In this document: piece by piece, positions 35,711 through 45,957 of the stretch | Position numbering within the stretch: the stretch's first letter is position 1 | Layout of the letters: each line of letters starts with the position of its first letter | NCBI RefSeq assembly: GCF_900112985.1 | Contig: NZ_FONS01000001.1 | Coordinates: 369,730-433,729, forward strand | Reading direction: 5' to 3' | Source of the DNA: Pedobacter antarcticus | GTDB taxonomy: Bacteria > Bacteroidota > Bacteroidia > Sphingobacteriales > Sphingobacteriaceae | DNA: 64,000 nucleotides | The notes under the pieces: generated by a model | Database searches by the model: none | What the model was told of the DNA's origin: nothing | Seen by the model: the letters and a program-made list of their open reading frames with translations, nothing else | Translations under genes and position numbers: made by a program

Positions 35711-36844
35711 TTATTCTTCTTCCGCAGTATTCTTCATTTTCATCAAGAGTGCATAAGCATTAGCCACTACCAATTTGGTATCCGGACTAATTGCTGCTGA
35801 TATGATCTGCTGTCCACCGTCCTGCAGGTTACCCAGTTGCACCGGAACCATATTAAAACTTTGCTTGCCGCCAGCTACAAATACATAATATAAATTCTGC
35901 CATCTCACTACAGCCTCCTCGGGAACGGTCAAAGCCCGTTGCCCCTCTAATGCAAGCTCTGCTACCATAAACATCCCAGGTACAAGCGATAAGTTAGACT
36001 GAGTAAAGTGACAGTGTACTTCCGCCATGCGGTCGGCATTCAGATCCCTGCTAATCAACGCAACAGTTCCCAAGTATTTCTGATCCGGATTTGCGTTAGT
36101 GTAGGCCAGTAATTTTTGTCCTGTACGCAAACGTGAAAGATCCTTTTCATATACCTGAACAGACAAATGAATATCCTTCGGATTAATCAGTTCAAAAAGA
36201 ACATCTGTAGGCGCTGTATATTTTCCAGGATTTACATTCACTTTAGAAACGAAACCATCTATCGGAGATCGAACTGCAAGCGTTCCTGAAATATTTGATG
36301 CTGTAAGTCCACCAGCGTTAATACCTAGTAGGGAAAGCTTCTCAGCTAGCGCTTTTCTACTGATCCTTTGGGTTTCCCAGGCCGTTTTTGCCTGTTGCAG
36401 TACCTTATCACTACTTGCTTTACTCCTATTAAGTTCTTCCTGTCTTTTATACTCCAGTAAAGCGAGATCTTCAGTAGCTTTAGTTTGCAGAAAATCCTGC
36501 TGGAGCTGAATAAAAGCAATATCTTCCAGCATACCGAGCACCTGACCTTTTTTAACAGGCATACCTGCCACCATGGTTGTTCTTCTTAAGTAGCCACCTA
36601 GAGGAAAGCTCACGCTAACCAGTCCTGACGGGGGAACCTCAACCGTTCCCTGTACCTTTAAAACCTGATTTACATCTTTTTCCACTGGAGAACCAATTAC
36701 AATCCCTGCGTTCTTAATTTGCGCTGGATTGAGGCTCACCAGTGTCGTATCTTCCTGGACCTGCAGAGCAGCAGGCTCTTTTTTTGGCGAAGAGCAAGAT
36801 GCAAGACAGCAAATGGTAACACCTAATATGATATAGTTTTTCAT
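35711..36844 (-). CDS. RND efflux periplasmic adaptor (CusB/CzcB type), lipoprotein
   Basis: 377 residues. A lipoprotein signal with CLASCSSP anchors it. The barrel-sandwich and hairpin order is standard: GTVEVPPSGLVSVSFPLGG (about 67-85), a coiled hairpin rich in Gln/Lys/Leu (about 110-175), GTLAVRSPIDGFVSKVNVNP and a beta-barrel with YEKDLSRLRTGQKLLAY. No long N-terminal metal-binding His-rich stretch is seen. It couples the CusA-like pump to the outer-membrane channel. It lies 13 bp after the pump gene. Confidence 0.9.
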   Translation of the reverse strand: MKNYIILGVTICCLASCSSPKKEPAALQVQEDTTLVSLNPAQIKNAGIVIGSPVEKDVNQVLKVQGTVEVPPSGLVSVSFPLGGYLRRTTMVAGMPVKKGQVLGMLEDIAFIQLQQDFLQTKATEDLALLEYKRQEELNRSKASSDKVLQQAKTAWETQRISRKALAEKLSLLGINAGGLTASNISGTLAVRSPIDGFVSKVNVNPGKYTAPTDVLFELINPKDIHLSVQVYEKDLSRLRTGQKLLAYTNANPDQKYLGTVALISRDLNADRMAEVHCHFTQSNLSLVPGMFMVAELALEGQRALTVPEEAVVRWQNLYYVFVAGGKQSFNMVPVQLGNLQDGGQQIISAAISPDTKLVVANAYALLMKMKNTAEEE

Positions 36845-36857
36845 TCTGATTATTTTT

Positions 36858-39800
36858 TTAATTATTAAAATCCCGGGTATTTAACTCTAAAAGCCTGATA
36901 ACAGACTGGTTGTAAGCACTAAGTGTGTCCAGATATTCGCTACGGACTCTTACAGCCTGATCGGCAAGAATTACCCATTGCAGATAATCAATATCTCCCC
37001 CTGCAAATTGCTGATCTGCCGCGGTCATAATCACTTCCGCATCTTTAAGTGCTTGTTTTTCATAATAGTCGAGTGCGTCCTGATGCTTCTTTAAGCCAGA
37101 CAGCGCGTTCAAATAATTAACACGTGCAGCATTACTGCTATAGTTCAAATCCGCTTTTGCCTGCTCCCATTCCACTCGCGCTGCTCTTGATTTGGCCGTT
37201 TGTGCACCTGAAAAAACCGGGATATTTATTCCTGCACTTACGTATGAAAACCGTTTGCTGCTGCCGTACAACTTCTCGATTCCATTTTCGTTCTGAATAC
37301 CGTTAATACTCTGATTATTATATCCAATAAAAAAATCTGGCAAAAGCTTGCTTTTTTCGGTTTTATACCGCCAGTTCGCTTCTTCGGCCGCCGCCCTTGC
37401 GAGCTGAACCTGAGGATGTTCCGATTCAGGATAAACCTGCAAATCACTAATTCCCTTCAAACGCAGAGAACTACTGGATGGAACATAAGTAACGGAATCC
37501 TGGAGAACAAGGTTAAACGTCTCCAGGGCGATTTTTAAATCCCCCTGCAGTTGTGCCAGCTGGCTGGTAATCTGTTCACTGTGCAGCTTAGCTGTAGTTT
37601 TTTCTACAATATTTGCTTCACCTGCCTTGAAACGAATACCTGTCTTCGCTGCGAATAAAGTGTAAATACTATCTGCGTAAAGCAATAGTCTTTGTTTCTC
37701 TTTTAACCAGATCACTTCTGAAAAAGCAGATCTGACCGCAGACCTTACCTGAATTACAGTGAGTTTATTCCTGGAGGCAGACACGTTATATTGTGCCTCG
37801 AACTGCCCACGTTGATTACGGTATACTGCCGGAAAACTCAGCGCCTGTGAAACACCGAACCTGGTATCACGCTGCACACTGTTCATCTGGCCGTAATCAG
37901 CGCTAAATTGCGTTTTAGCCAGATCTGCACCAGCATTTTTCCGGATACCGGCTGCTTGTTCGGCAAGCCTGGCAGACAATATTCCTGAATTATGTTTTTC
38001 GGCAATCCGGATCGCCTGAGTTAAATCAATATTTACCTGCTGGCTATGTCCCATCAGGGGGCTCATCAGCAAGAACAAAGGAAGCAACACCAAGGTCTTA
38101 CTTTTTGTGACTTTCACAGAGACCTTATCCAGCAGCATATATAAAGCCGGCAGTATAAATAAAGTAAGTAGTGTAGCTGTAATCAAGCCACCTATTACAA
38201 CTGTCGCCAGCGGGCGCTGAACTTCTGCTCCTGCTCCGTTACTCAGGGCCATCGGTAAAAACCCTAAAGAAGCCACTGCGGCTGTCATCAATACAGGCCT
38301 TAACCGGTTCCTTGTACCGGAAATGACCAGCTCCAGCGTATCTGTTACCTTACCTTCCAGCTTGATCCGGTTAAACTCTGCAATCATAACGATACCGTTT
38401 AACACAGCCACACCGAACAATGCAATAAAGCCCACACCAGCAGAAATACTGAACGGCATATCGCGCAGTACCAAACCAAATACACCACCAATCGCAGAAA
38501 GCGGAATAGCGGAGTAGATCAGCGCAGCTTCCTTTACAGAAGAAAATGCAAAATAAAGCATCACAAAAATGAGCAACAGCGCAACTGGGACGGCAATACT
38601 AAGTCGCTGTTTTGCCTGCTGAAGATTTTCAAAAGCACCGCCATACTCAATTGTATACCCAGGTTCCATTTTTAATTTAGCTGCGATCTTCTCTTGCAGC
38701 TCAATGACGATGGACTGTACGTCCCGCCCTCTAACATTGAAACCAACCAGGATACGACGCCTCGCGTTCTCCCGCTGGATCTGATTAGGTCCCTCAATCT
38801 CATTAACATCGGCAATCTGGTTCAATGGTATCTGTTGCCCAACCCGGTTCCCGATCAGTAAATTCCTTACATCGTCGACACTTTTGCGTCCGGCTTCGTC
38901 TATACGTACCACAAGGTCAAAACTTTTTTCTCCCTCATAGACCTTCCCTGCGGCTGCACCTGCAAAAGCAGCATTGACAACGCGATTGACCGTTTCGACG
39001 TCCAACCCATACCTCGACATTTCGGCACGGTTATAACGAATTACTATCTGCGGCATACCGGTAACCTTCTCAATATACCAATCTGCTGTACCGGAAACGG
39101 TTTTACTGATTCCACCGATAATTTCCGCATAGTCAGATAAACGATCAAGATCTTCCCCGTAGACTTTACATACCACATCTTGTTTGGCTCCGGTCATCAA
39201 TTCATTGAAACGCATCTGGACAGGAAATTGAAAACCCGTTGTTACACCTGGAACTGCTTCTTGTACGGCAGCAGCCATTTTCGTCGCCATATCAGGAAAA
39301 GTATGTGCAGAGGTCCACTCCTTTTTATCTTTCATTACAATAATCATATCCCCGCCTTCAATAGGCATGGGATCAGTTGGGATCTCCGCACTTCCGATAC
39401 GGGAAACAATTTTTTCCACTTCTGGAAATTCATCCATTATTATTTTGGAAACCTGCAAAAAAGTTTCTGTGGTCTTTTTCAAATTTGTACCCACCAGCAA
39501 CCTTGTTTCGACAGCAAAATCGCCCTCCTCCAACTGCGGAATAAATTCGCCACCCATTCTCATGAATAAGCCAATTGCAATAACAAACAAAGCCACCGCG
39601 AACAATACCGCCATTTTTCTGAATCTAAGAACGCGGGTTAAAGCTCTGGTATAGTAATTTTCCAGTTTGGCCATAATGCGGTCCGAGAAATTAGGCTTGT
39701 GCTTAACTTTCCTGCTCAGGCAAAGTGAGCTAATCATCGGCACATATGTTAGTGAGAGGATAAATGCACCTAAAATAGCGAAAGCTACAGTTTGAGCCAT

Positions 39801-41231
39801 CGGTTTAAACATTTTTCCTTCTATGCCCTGTAGCGAAAGAATAGGTAGGTAAACGATCAGAATGATAATTTGCCCAAAAACCGCTGCATTCATCATTCTG
39901 GAAGCAGAAAATGAAACTTCCTCGTTCATTTCAGCCGGGCTGAGCGCATCGGAATACTGATATTTTCTGGAGAAATGCATATGGTGCAGAATCGCTTCTA
40001 CAATAATTACTGCTCCGTCAACGATTAATCCAAAATCTAATGCACCAAGACTCATTAGATTACCACTTACACCAAAAAGATTCATCATCATAATGGCAAA
40101 AAGCATCGACAACGGTATCACAGAAGCAACAATTAAACCTGCTCTCAGATTGCCTAAAAATAAGACTAGAACAAATAGCACAATCAATGCACCTTCCAGC
40201 AGATTATGCTCAACCGTGGAAATTGCATTTTTAACCATCTTGGAACGGTCCAGAAAAGGTTCGATCTGTAATCCCTCCGGCAGGGTTTTCTGAATCTCTT
40301 GAACTTTAAGTTTTACATTTTTTACTACTTCGGAAGAGTTTTCTCCTTTCAGCATCATGACAATAGCGCCGGTAACTTCACCTGTGTGATTAAATGTAAG
40401 TGCTCCGTAACGAATTGCAGCACCAATTTTTACATCTGCAATATCACGAACCAGAACAACAGATCCGTTGGTATTCTGGCGAACTACAATCTGTCCGATG
40501 TCTTCTATGCTCCCGGCAAGACCTTCTGTTCGAATGTATAAAACTGAAGGGCCCTTCTCAATATAACCACCCCCGGTATTTCCGTTATTGGCCTGAAGAG
40601 CTGTGAACACATCGGTGATAGTCAGGTTCATCGCCTGTAAACGGTGCTGATTTATAGCGACTTCATATTGTTTTAATTCCCCGCCAAAAGTGGAAACATC
40701 CGCGACGCCTTTAGTGCCAAGTAATTGCCGCCTGACAGACCAGTCCTGTATAGAACGCAGCTCGGACAGCGAATACTTGCCTTCGTAACCCGGCTTTGGC
40801 CGCAGCACATACTGATAAATCTCGCCTAATCCAGTGGTCACCGGGGCAAGTTCCGGTTTACCTGCAGCTGCGGTAATTTCTGCTTGCTGCAAACGTTCGG
40901 TGATCTGTTGTCTGGCCCAGTAAATATCAGCATCATCTTCGAATGTGATACTAATCAGCGAAAGTCCGAAACGGGAAAGACTCCTGCTCTCTTTGAGCCC
41001 GGGAATACTACTGAGTGCCTGTTCAAGCGGAAAAGTAATTAATCTTTCCACATCCAGTGCACCCAGTGCAGGGGCTGTAGTAATAACCTGTACCTGATTA
41101 CTTGTAATGTCAGGTACTGCATCTATCGGTAAACGGCTTACTTCAAAAATTCCATAAAGAATCCAGATAGCCATAAATATTCCTATCACCAGTTTATGAT
41201 GAACGGAAAATTGAATAATTCTATTGAGCAT
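36858..41231 (-). CDS. CusA/CzcA-family metal-efflux RND pump fused to a TolC-like outer-membrane factor
   Basis: 1457 residues from the ATG at 41231 (MLNRIIQFSVHHKLVIGIF); the frame extends upstream to 41318 but the extra ~29 residues do not fit the family. Residues 1 to about 1040 form a complete HME-type RND pump. The proton-relay region LGALDFGLIVDGAVIIVEA marks the metal subgroup. At about 1040-1063 is a basic-hydrophobic stretch (KSKTLVLLPLFLLMSPLMGH) ending SQQ, which looks like a signal peptide. The remaining ~394 residues are a TolC-type outer-membrane factor. The second part belongs in the outer membrane, so cleavage after the internal signal is likely (inference). The metal, Cu/Ag or Co/Zn/Cd, cannot be told. 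Confidence 0.9.
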   Translation of the reverse strand: MLNRIIQFSVHHKLVIGIFMAIWILYGIFEVSRLPIDAVPDITSNQVQVITTAPALGALDVERLITFPLEQALSSIPGLKESRSLSRFGLSLISITFEDDADIYWARQQITERLQQAEITAAAGKPELAPVTTGLGEIYQYVLRPKPGYEGKYSLSELRSIQDWSVRRQLLGTKGVADVSTFGGELKQYEVAINQHRLQAMNLTITDVFTALQANNGNTGGGYIEKGPSVLYIRTEGLAGSIEDIGQIVVRQNTNGSVVLVRDIADVKIGAAIRYGALTFNHTGEVTGAIVMMLKGENSSEVVKNVKLKVQEIQKTLPEGLQIEPFLDRSKMVKNAISTVEHNLLEGALIVLFVLVLFLGNLRAGLIVASVIPLSMLFAIMMMNLFGVSGNLMSLGALDFGLIVDGAVIIVEAILHHMHFSRKYQYSDALSPAEMNEEVSFSASRMMNAAVFGQIIILIVYLPILSLQGIEGKMFKPMAQTVAFAILGAFILSLTYVPMISSLCLSRKVKHKPNFSDRIMAKLENYYTRALTRVLRFRKMAVLFAVALFVIAIGLFMRMGGEFIPQLEEGDFAVETRLLVGTNLKKTTETFLQVSKIIMDEFPEVEKIVSRIGSAEIPTDPMPIEGGDMIIVMKDKKEWTSAHTFPDMATKMAAAVQEAVPGVTTGFQFPVQMRFNELMTGAKQDVVCKVYGEDLDRLSDYAEIIGGISKTVSGTADWYIEKVTGMPQIVIRYNRAEMSRYGLDVETVNRVVNAAFAGAAAGKVYEGEKSFDLVVRIDEAGRKSVDDVRNLLIGNRVGQQIPLNQIADVNEIEGPNQIQRENARRRILVGFNVRGRDVQSIVIELQEKIAAKLKMEPGYTIEYGGAFENLQQAKQRLSIAVPVALLLIFVMLYFAFSSVKEAALIYSAIPLSAIGGVFGLVLRDMPFSISAGVGFIALFGVAVLNGIVMIAEFNRIKLEGKVTDTLELVISGTRNRLRPVLMTAAVASLGFLPMALSNGAGAEVQRPLATVVIGGLITATLLTLFILPALYMLLDKVSVKVTKSKTLVLLPLFLLMSPLMGHSQQVNIDLTQAIRIAEKHNSGILSARLAEQAAGIRKNAGADLAKTQFSADYGQMNSVQRDTRFGVSQALSFPAVYRNQRGQFEAQYNVSASRNKLTVIQVRSAVRSAFSEVIWLKEKQRLLLYADSIYTLFAAKTGIRFKAGEANIVEKTTAKLHSEQITSQLAQLQGDLKIALETFNLVLQDSVTYVPSSSSLRLKGISDLQVYPESEHPQVQLARAAAEEANWRYKTEKSKLLPDFFIGYNNQSINGIQNENGIEKLYGSSKRFSYVSAGINIPVFSGAQTAKSRAARVEWEQAKADLNYSSNAARVNYLNALSGLKKHQDALDYYEKQALKDAEVIMTAADQQFAGGDIDYLQWVILADQAVRVRSEYLDTLSAYNQSVIRLLELNTRDFNN

Positions 41232-41340
41232 AGTGCTGCTTTTCAATTTTAACAGAAATACACTGTGCACAGGAATACACCCGCATATCGGATGGTAAAA
41301 CCACATCCGGCACAGCAAAAATTAGAAATCCTGATTAAAA

Positions 41341-41718
41341 TTAAACGCGCGGCGGCTTGAAGAGCACACCAACCAAAGGATCAGAAAAATCCTGAAAACG
41401 GTAAAGCGGATAAGACCGGGAGAAACCATAAGCGGCGGCTTTAACGGCTATTATCCGGGCTGGTTGAAAATATAAAAAATGAACAATTTTAGCGTCTACG
41501 CTTTTAAAAGGGAGCTGACTATCTCTATCATCGTCGTCGTCATCCAGATCGGTTCCCCAGTAATGCATGGAGAGAAATTCAGTGAACCTTACTTTGCTGT
41601 TCAACTGCTTATGTTCCTGATAATGCTCAATGAGCACAGGAAATTTTGCCAGCTGAATCAGTATATTAGAATCAGTAGCAAATTGAAAAAGCAATAAGAA
41701 GAGCAGAAACCTGGTCAT
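41341..41718 (-). CDS. Small exported protein with Asp-rich and LPFK motifs, found before a metal pump
   Basis: 125 residues. A short hydrophobic N-terminus is probably a signal peptide. The middle has IEHYQEHKQLNSKVRFTEFL, MHYWGT and a run of six Asp (LDDDDDDRD), followed by QLPFKS. I recall similar small proteins ahead of metal-efflux genes in Bacteroidota, with His and Asp that could bind cations. No named family is known to me. It lies 109 bp upstream of the CusA-like gene and 24 bp after a lipoprotein gene. Confidence 0.65.
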   Translation of the reverse strand: MTRFLLFLLLFQFATDSNILIQLAKFPVLIEHYQEHKQLNSKVRFTEFLSMHYWGTDLDDDDDDRDSQLPFKSVDAKIVHFLYFQPARIIAVKAAAYGFSRSYPLYRFQDFSDPLVGVLFKPPRV

Positions 41719-41742
41719 GCCCCAAAAGTAGAAAATTTAGTC

Positions 41743-42567
41743 TTATTTTTTGAACTCATTTAAATTTCTGACCCTGTTGTCAGCAGCACTGGATTTTAAC
41801 CATAAAATCTGATCCTTATCACGTTCCCACACCATATTTTGCTGAATCCATGCAAATAGTCCAGAGGGCTTTTTAGGAGCTGAAGCTGGTAATGGCTGTG
41901 TATAGGTCTTCCCACTCGGATAATGCACCTGATATAAGGCAGAATTAACCAGGAATACAAGTGTCTGCCGATCTGCAGAATTCATAAAATGCAGACCTTG
42001 AATTCGCTGCCCGGGCTCTTGTCTCGCCAATTTATAGACTCTTCCATCCACCCTGGTAACAAAAAAATCATTGTTAATCAGGTATCCCGACCGTCCAATT
42101 TCACTTTGTCCCTTGGTAAATCTCGAATCTTGTGGACCTTCCGACCCGCGATAGAGGCTATAAGCTTTCGCCTTTTCACCATCAAGACTTATAATATAAA
42201 ATGGAGCAACAAGACCGCTGTTATCCTGTAACTGTACTAGAGCAGCAGTATGCTGACTATTAATAAAGCTAGCAAATGCAAATTCGGTAATCAGTTTTTC
42301 AGGATTCTTTGCATCAGGTTGTATAGCAAGCGGCTGATCACCCAGATTTAGTTTAAAAACCTGCGGCCCGGTATTCTCTCCAGCAGACGCGTCGGCGTTC
42401 GGAATATTAAAAACACGAAGTTCAGATTTTTCATTCTTTTGCGCTTTGAAAACCGTATCAGTTTCAAGAACCTGAGATTGCAGGACTACAGTGTCGACTG
42501 AACTTTTACAGGAGAATAATAGTAAACCAAAAGATACCAAAATATAACGGGAACGTAGAAATAGCAT
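41743..42567 (-). CDS. Lipoprotein of unknown function
   Basis: About 274 residues from the ATG at 42567, which gives MLFLRSRYILVSFGLLLFSC and a lipobox; the frame also opens at 42600. The mature part is beta-rich (FKLNLGDQPLAIQPDA; FYIISLDGEKAKAYSLYRG; DFFVTRVDGRVYKLAR), perhaps a propeller or sandwich. Two Trp-containing segments close it (FAWIQQNMVWERDKDQILWL). I do not recognise a family. It lies between the NIPSNAP gene (45 bp) and the small Asp-rich protein gene (24 bp). Confidence 0.65.
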   Translation of the reverse strand: MLFLRSRYILVSFGLLLFSCKSSVDTVVLQSQVLETDTVFKAQKNEKSELRVFNIPNADASAGENTGPQVFKLNLGDQPLAIQPDAKNPEKLITEFAFASFINSQHTAALVQLQDNSGLVAPFYIISLDGEKAKAYSLYRGSEGPQDSRFTKGQSEIGRSGYLINNDFFVTRVDGRVYKLARQEPGQRIQGLHFMNSADRQTLVFLVNSALYQVHYPSGKTYTQPLPASAPKKPSGLFAWIQQNMVWERDKDQILWLKSSAADNRVRNLNEFKK

Positions 42568-42612
42568 AAATAAAAGACAGATAGGATTCAAAAAAAGCAA
42601 TTTAATAAAAAA

Positions 42613-43410
42613 CTATAAATCGCTGTACGCAGCGGGACTTAAAAATGTAATATCAACAACGGCAACGTTATTTTGATACTCGGGTAATGTAGAAATCTGC
42701 TTCCATTTCGGATCTCCGGAAAATGTTTTCCAATGCTCATCCCTGGAAGTACGGTCTGCATATACAGTCATATACATGAGGTTGGGCATGCGGCTCCCCG
42801 CGATTACTTCTCCATAGAACATCGGATGACTGTCAATCCTTTCAAAAATTTCCATCTCGTCTTTATCAAACATTGCGACTTTATTCCGGTAAAGTTTGTC
42901 TGAAGTACTTTCATAATTCCTGAGTTCATAAATCCGGTTCTCCTTCGGCCCCTTAAGCTCAGGCTTTTTCCATACAGGCATCCCGGTAAAAGCTTCCATC
43001 AGGATAACTTCTTTACGGATGAAGGCAGGCTTATTATAAGTAGCATTTACAAAATTGCTACCGTTTTTGATCAATTCCCCGTCTAGTTCCAACCGCTTAT
43101 TAATTTTCAAAAGCTCATCCAGTGAATTAAAAGCAGTAAGCACATAAATTTTCTTGACTGCAGCCGTATCAATTCCAAATGTCTTAAAAACCCCAACCTG
43201 GCTCAAACCTGCCCGATGCGCTGCAGGCAGGTAGGCATCAGCCAAAAATTGGTCAAGTTCTTTTTCCTGCATTTGGTCTTTTACATGAAACACCTGTAAT
43301 TGATAAAACTGGCGCTTCGCCGAAGATGCAGAAGCTGAAAAATTAAAAACAGTGAAAAATAAAAGGATTAAGCCTGAAAAACGCAGGGCTTTCAAACGGG
43401 ACGATGTCAT
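42613..43410 (-). CDS. Exported NIPSNAP-family protein
   Basis: 265 residues. A signal peptide (about 1-28, ending SASASSAK) leads two ferredoxin-like NIPSNAP domains. The first begins QFYQLQVFHVKDQMQEKEL and the second NRIYELRNYESTSDKL, with FYGEVIAGSRMPNLMYMTVY in the latter. In bacteria these dimeric alpha/beta-barrel proteins are poorly understood and often exported in Bacteroidota. It lies 44 bp after the MscS-type gene on the same strand. Confidence 0.88.
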   Translation of the reverse strand: MTSSRLKALRFSGLILLFFTVFNFSASASSAKRQFYQLQVFHVKDQMQEKELDQFLADAYLPAAHRAGLSQVGVFKTFGIDTAAVKKIYVLTAFNSLDELLKINKRLELDGELIKNGSNFVNATYNKPAFIRKEVILMEAFTGMPVWKKPELKGPKENRIYELRNYESTSDKLYRNKVAMFDKDEMEIFERIDSHPMFYGEVIAGSRMPNLMYMTVYADRTSRDEHWKTFSGDPKWKQISTLPEYQNNVAVVDITFLSPAAYSDL

Positions 43411-43454
43411 ATAAATACTTGATTAAAAGGTTTCAGCATAAAGATATACAATGA

Positions 43455-45803
43455 TTAAAGAATTTTTATACCTAAAGTTTTAAACTGCGCAAGTAATGCC
43501 GTGAACAGCTGACTTTTGAAATTAGCTTCCTGATATACGCTGTTTACCCATACCATCACTTTCAATTCCACAGCGTCGGCAGTGATCGCATTAACCAATA
43601 CTTCAGGAGCAAGCCTTTTAACAATTACCGTCGACTTCTTAACCTCGGACTCAATGAGCTTGCGCAGCATATCCAGATCTGTCTCATTACTTACTTTAAA
43701 TAAAAGTTCTGTTTTAAGGTAATCGTTACTCAAAGTCCAATTGACCACCCGCCCTGAAAGCAGGTCTCCGTTGGGAATAATAACTTCAGAACCCTGCGCC
43801 GTAAGCATTTTACTTGACCTGATACCAATATCTTGTATCTTACCTTTTTTTTCTGCTAGTTCGATATAATCACCTATACGAAATGGTTTCTCAAAAATCA
43901 GAATAATCCCAGAAACGAAGTTATTGATGATATTCTGCATACCCAGACCTACACCTACACCAAAAGCACCTAGCATAACAGTTAGTTTATCTACTGGAAT
44001 ACCCGATGCCATCACTGCAAAAAGAAAACCAATTACGATAATCAGTAATCTGAACAGCGCAAGTTTGGAGCTCTTGGGTTCTGTTTTGCCGGCGAAAGTC
44101 AGATTGTTTCCCGACCAAAGTAAACCCACATACTTCTGTAGCAGATTAGAGATATAAATGATAATTACAAAATAAAGAACATTGCTCAACTGGTAGCTGA
44201 TACTGCCGAAACTCCTGCTTTTAGTAAGTACCTGTTCAATAAAATTATAGACCCCGGAAGCGATTCCCAGATTGATCAAAAAGACAAGCATCCAGAGTAA
44301 TATAGCCAGACCAGTCAGCAATTTGTAGAAGGTAGCTCTCGATTTGGCAATGTTGATTCTGGAAAACAATCCATTACTGCAGGCGCTGATCCTAATCTGA
44401 ATCTCAATTGCTTCGATGACCACTTGAATAAATACGGCGAGGCCTATCACTTGGGTCAGGCCGATAATAGCGGTGATACTGTAAGCTTTTGCCAAGCTTA
44501 CCCTGCCAAACACATTAAGTAATACAGACAGTACATTAAATATGAGGTATATAATTAACACAGGACGAACGAGCTTCTGATCAAAATTTGCCCTTTGCAA
44601 CCTCCTGTAAAACACAACGCCCAGGTACAGCGAACCTAAATTGAGAATAAGCAGCCATAACCGCATCCATATAGCACTATGTACTACCACAGTAGTGAGA
44701 ATGACTATCATATAAAGTACGACACTCAATAGCCAGTGTTTTAATTCTTCAGGTTTTACTTTTTTCCAGAAATAGGCTGTGAGCACCAGTAGCAAGAAGA
44801 ATTGATTCAACTCAATATAAAATGCCGGTGACTCCGGTTCAAATAAGGGTGTAAGATTAAAAAGAAAAATTAATGACGCTAGTATTGGATACCGGTTCAG
44901 GTAGAGCAGGTTAACCTCTCCTACAGCCTCCTTCAATTCCGGGGAGGAAACTTTTTTCAAATTTCTGTAAACCCATACAAAAAATGCAACCGAGATCAGC
45001 AATAGCAGGATCCGGTTATCCCAGGTAGAACGGATAAAGTACTTCAGGATCTTATTCTGCCCCTGAAAAGTTGAGTTCAGTAAATCTTTAATGCTGATAT
45101 CTTCGGCTACGCGTGGCGCAGACCAGATATAAGGGGATTCTTTACCTAATTGCGACTTACCTGATATCTTTAACTGTTCATCCAGCATAGCCTGCAGGTT
45201 ATTTACCCGGCTGGAACTAGCTGAAACATCGGCAAGCAGTGTACTCACCGAATCTAATTCTGTAGCTACCGTGATTAACCCCAGTGCTAATTTTCCACGG
45301 ACATCCACAATCTGAGTGGCATATAATTGCCGGTAACTGCTGTCGCCATCGTATTGAGCCAGGGTACTATCTTTACTGAAAGTTTTTAGCCGGAGCTGCT
45401 GCGCGAGCAGGTCGTGATGATGTGATGCCAGAAATGACTGCCAGTCCATTAATTTTGCACGGGAGTCTTTTAAAATGAGTCCATAACTCTGGAGACTCTT
45501 CATATCCAGCGTCTTATCTTTTGTTTCCAGATCGGCTTCCAGAGGTTCCAAATTCTGTTCCATTTCTTCCAGACCACTCCGGATACGCGCGATGTTAAAT
45601 CCTTTTTGATTATTGATGTTTACTTCGTCAAGTGTTGCCTGTGCTTTTTGGATTTGGTACAAAACAGTATCCTGAGACGCAGGAAGCGTATCCCTAACCG
45701 GAAGAAGCTGGATTTGGCCAAATACTTCAGAGAAATTAAGACTTAAAAGTATAGTGAGTAACAGAAAGAAAGAATAAGGGCTCCTCAAGCGGCGTTCTGA
45801 CAT
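43455..45803 (-). CDS. MscS-family mechanosensitive channel with large N-terminal extension
   Basis: 782 residues. A signal peptide (about 1-29, ending VFGQ) and a long periplasmic coiled-coil region (about 50-240) precede several membrane helices. The C-terminal MscS core has the pore-lining helix LGAFGVGVGLGMQNIINNFV, then FEKPFRIGDYIEL and IIPNGDLLSGRVVNW. This layout resembles the MscK/MscM types, in which the periplasmic part is extended. It protects against hypoosmotic shock by releasing solutes. The gene heads the minus-strand group that leads into the NIPSNAP gene. Confidence 0.9.
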   Translation of the reverse strand: MSERRLRSPYSFFLLLTILLSLNFSEVFGQIQLLPVRDTLPASQDTVLYQIQKAQATLDEVNINNQKGFNIARIRSGLEEMEQNLEPLEADLETKDKTLDMKSLQSYGLILKDSRAKLMDWQSFLASHHHDLLAQQLRLKTFSKDSTLAQYDGDSSYRQLYATQIVDVRGKLALGLITVATELDSVSTLLADVSASSSRVNNLQAMLDEQLKISGKSQLGKESPYIWSAPRVAEDISIKDLLNSTFQGQNKILKYFIRSTWDNRILLLLISVAFFVWVYRNLKKVSSPELKEAVGEVNLLYLNRYPILASLIFLFNLTPLFEPESPAFYIELNQFFLLLVLTAYFWKKVKPEELKHWLLSVVLYMIVILTTVVVHSAIWMRLWLLILNLGSLYLGVVFYRRLQRANFDQKLVRPVLIIYLIFNVLSVLLNVFGRVSLAKAYSITAIIGLTQVIGLAVFIQVVIEAIEIQIRISACSNGLFSRINIAKSRATFYKLLTGLAILLWMLVFLINLGIASGVYNFIEQVLTKSRSFGSISYQLSNVLYFVIIIYISNLLQKYVGLLWSGNNLTFAGKTEPKSSKLALFRLLIIVIGFLFAVMASGIPVDKLTVMLGAFGVGVGLGMQNIINNFVSGIILIFEKPFRIGDYIELAEKKGKIQDIGIRSSKMLTAQGSEVIIPNGDLLSGRVVNWTLSNDYLKTELLFKVSNETDLDMLRKLIESEVKKSTVIVKRLAPEVLVNAITADAVELKVMVWVNSVYQEANFKSQLFTALLAQFKTLGIKIL

Positions 45804-45957
45804 GGTGTAAATCTATAAACTAATAACTATCAAGATGCAAAATTGGTTTGTAAAATGAAAATTCCGAAGGTTTCCACGCTTCCCTGCCTGTCACTAAAAC
45901 AAGAAAAACCTGATTGTGGCATAAAAATTGGCATAGAAGAGAGCCAAACATGCTCAG

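Noticed and set aside
41232..41318. N-terminal extension of the CusA-like pump
   Set aside because: The family begins at MLNRIIQFS. The upstream 29 residues have no counterpart, and the usual start gives a proper first helix.
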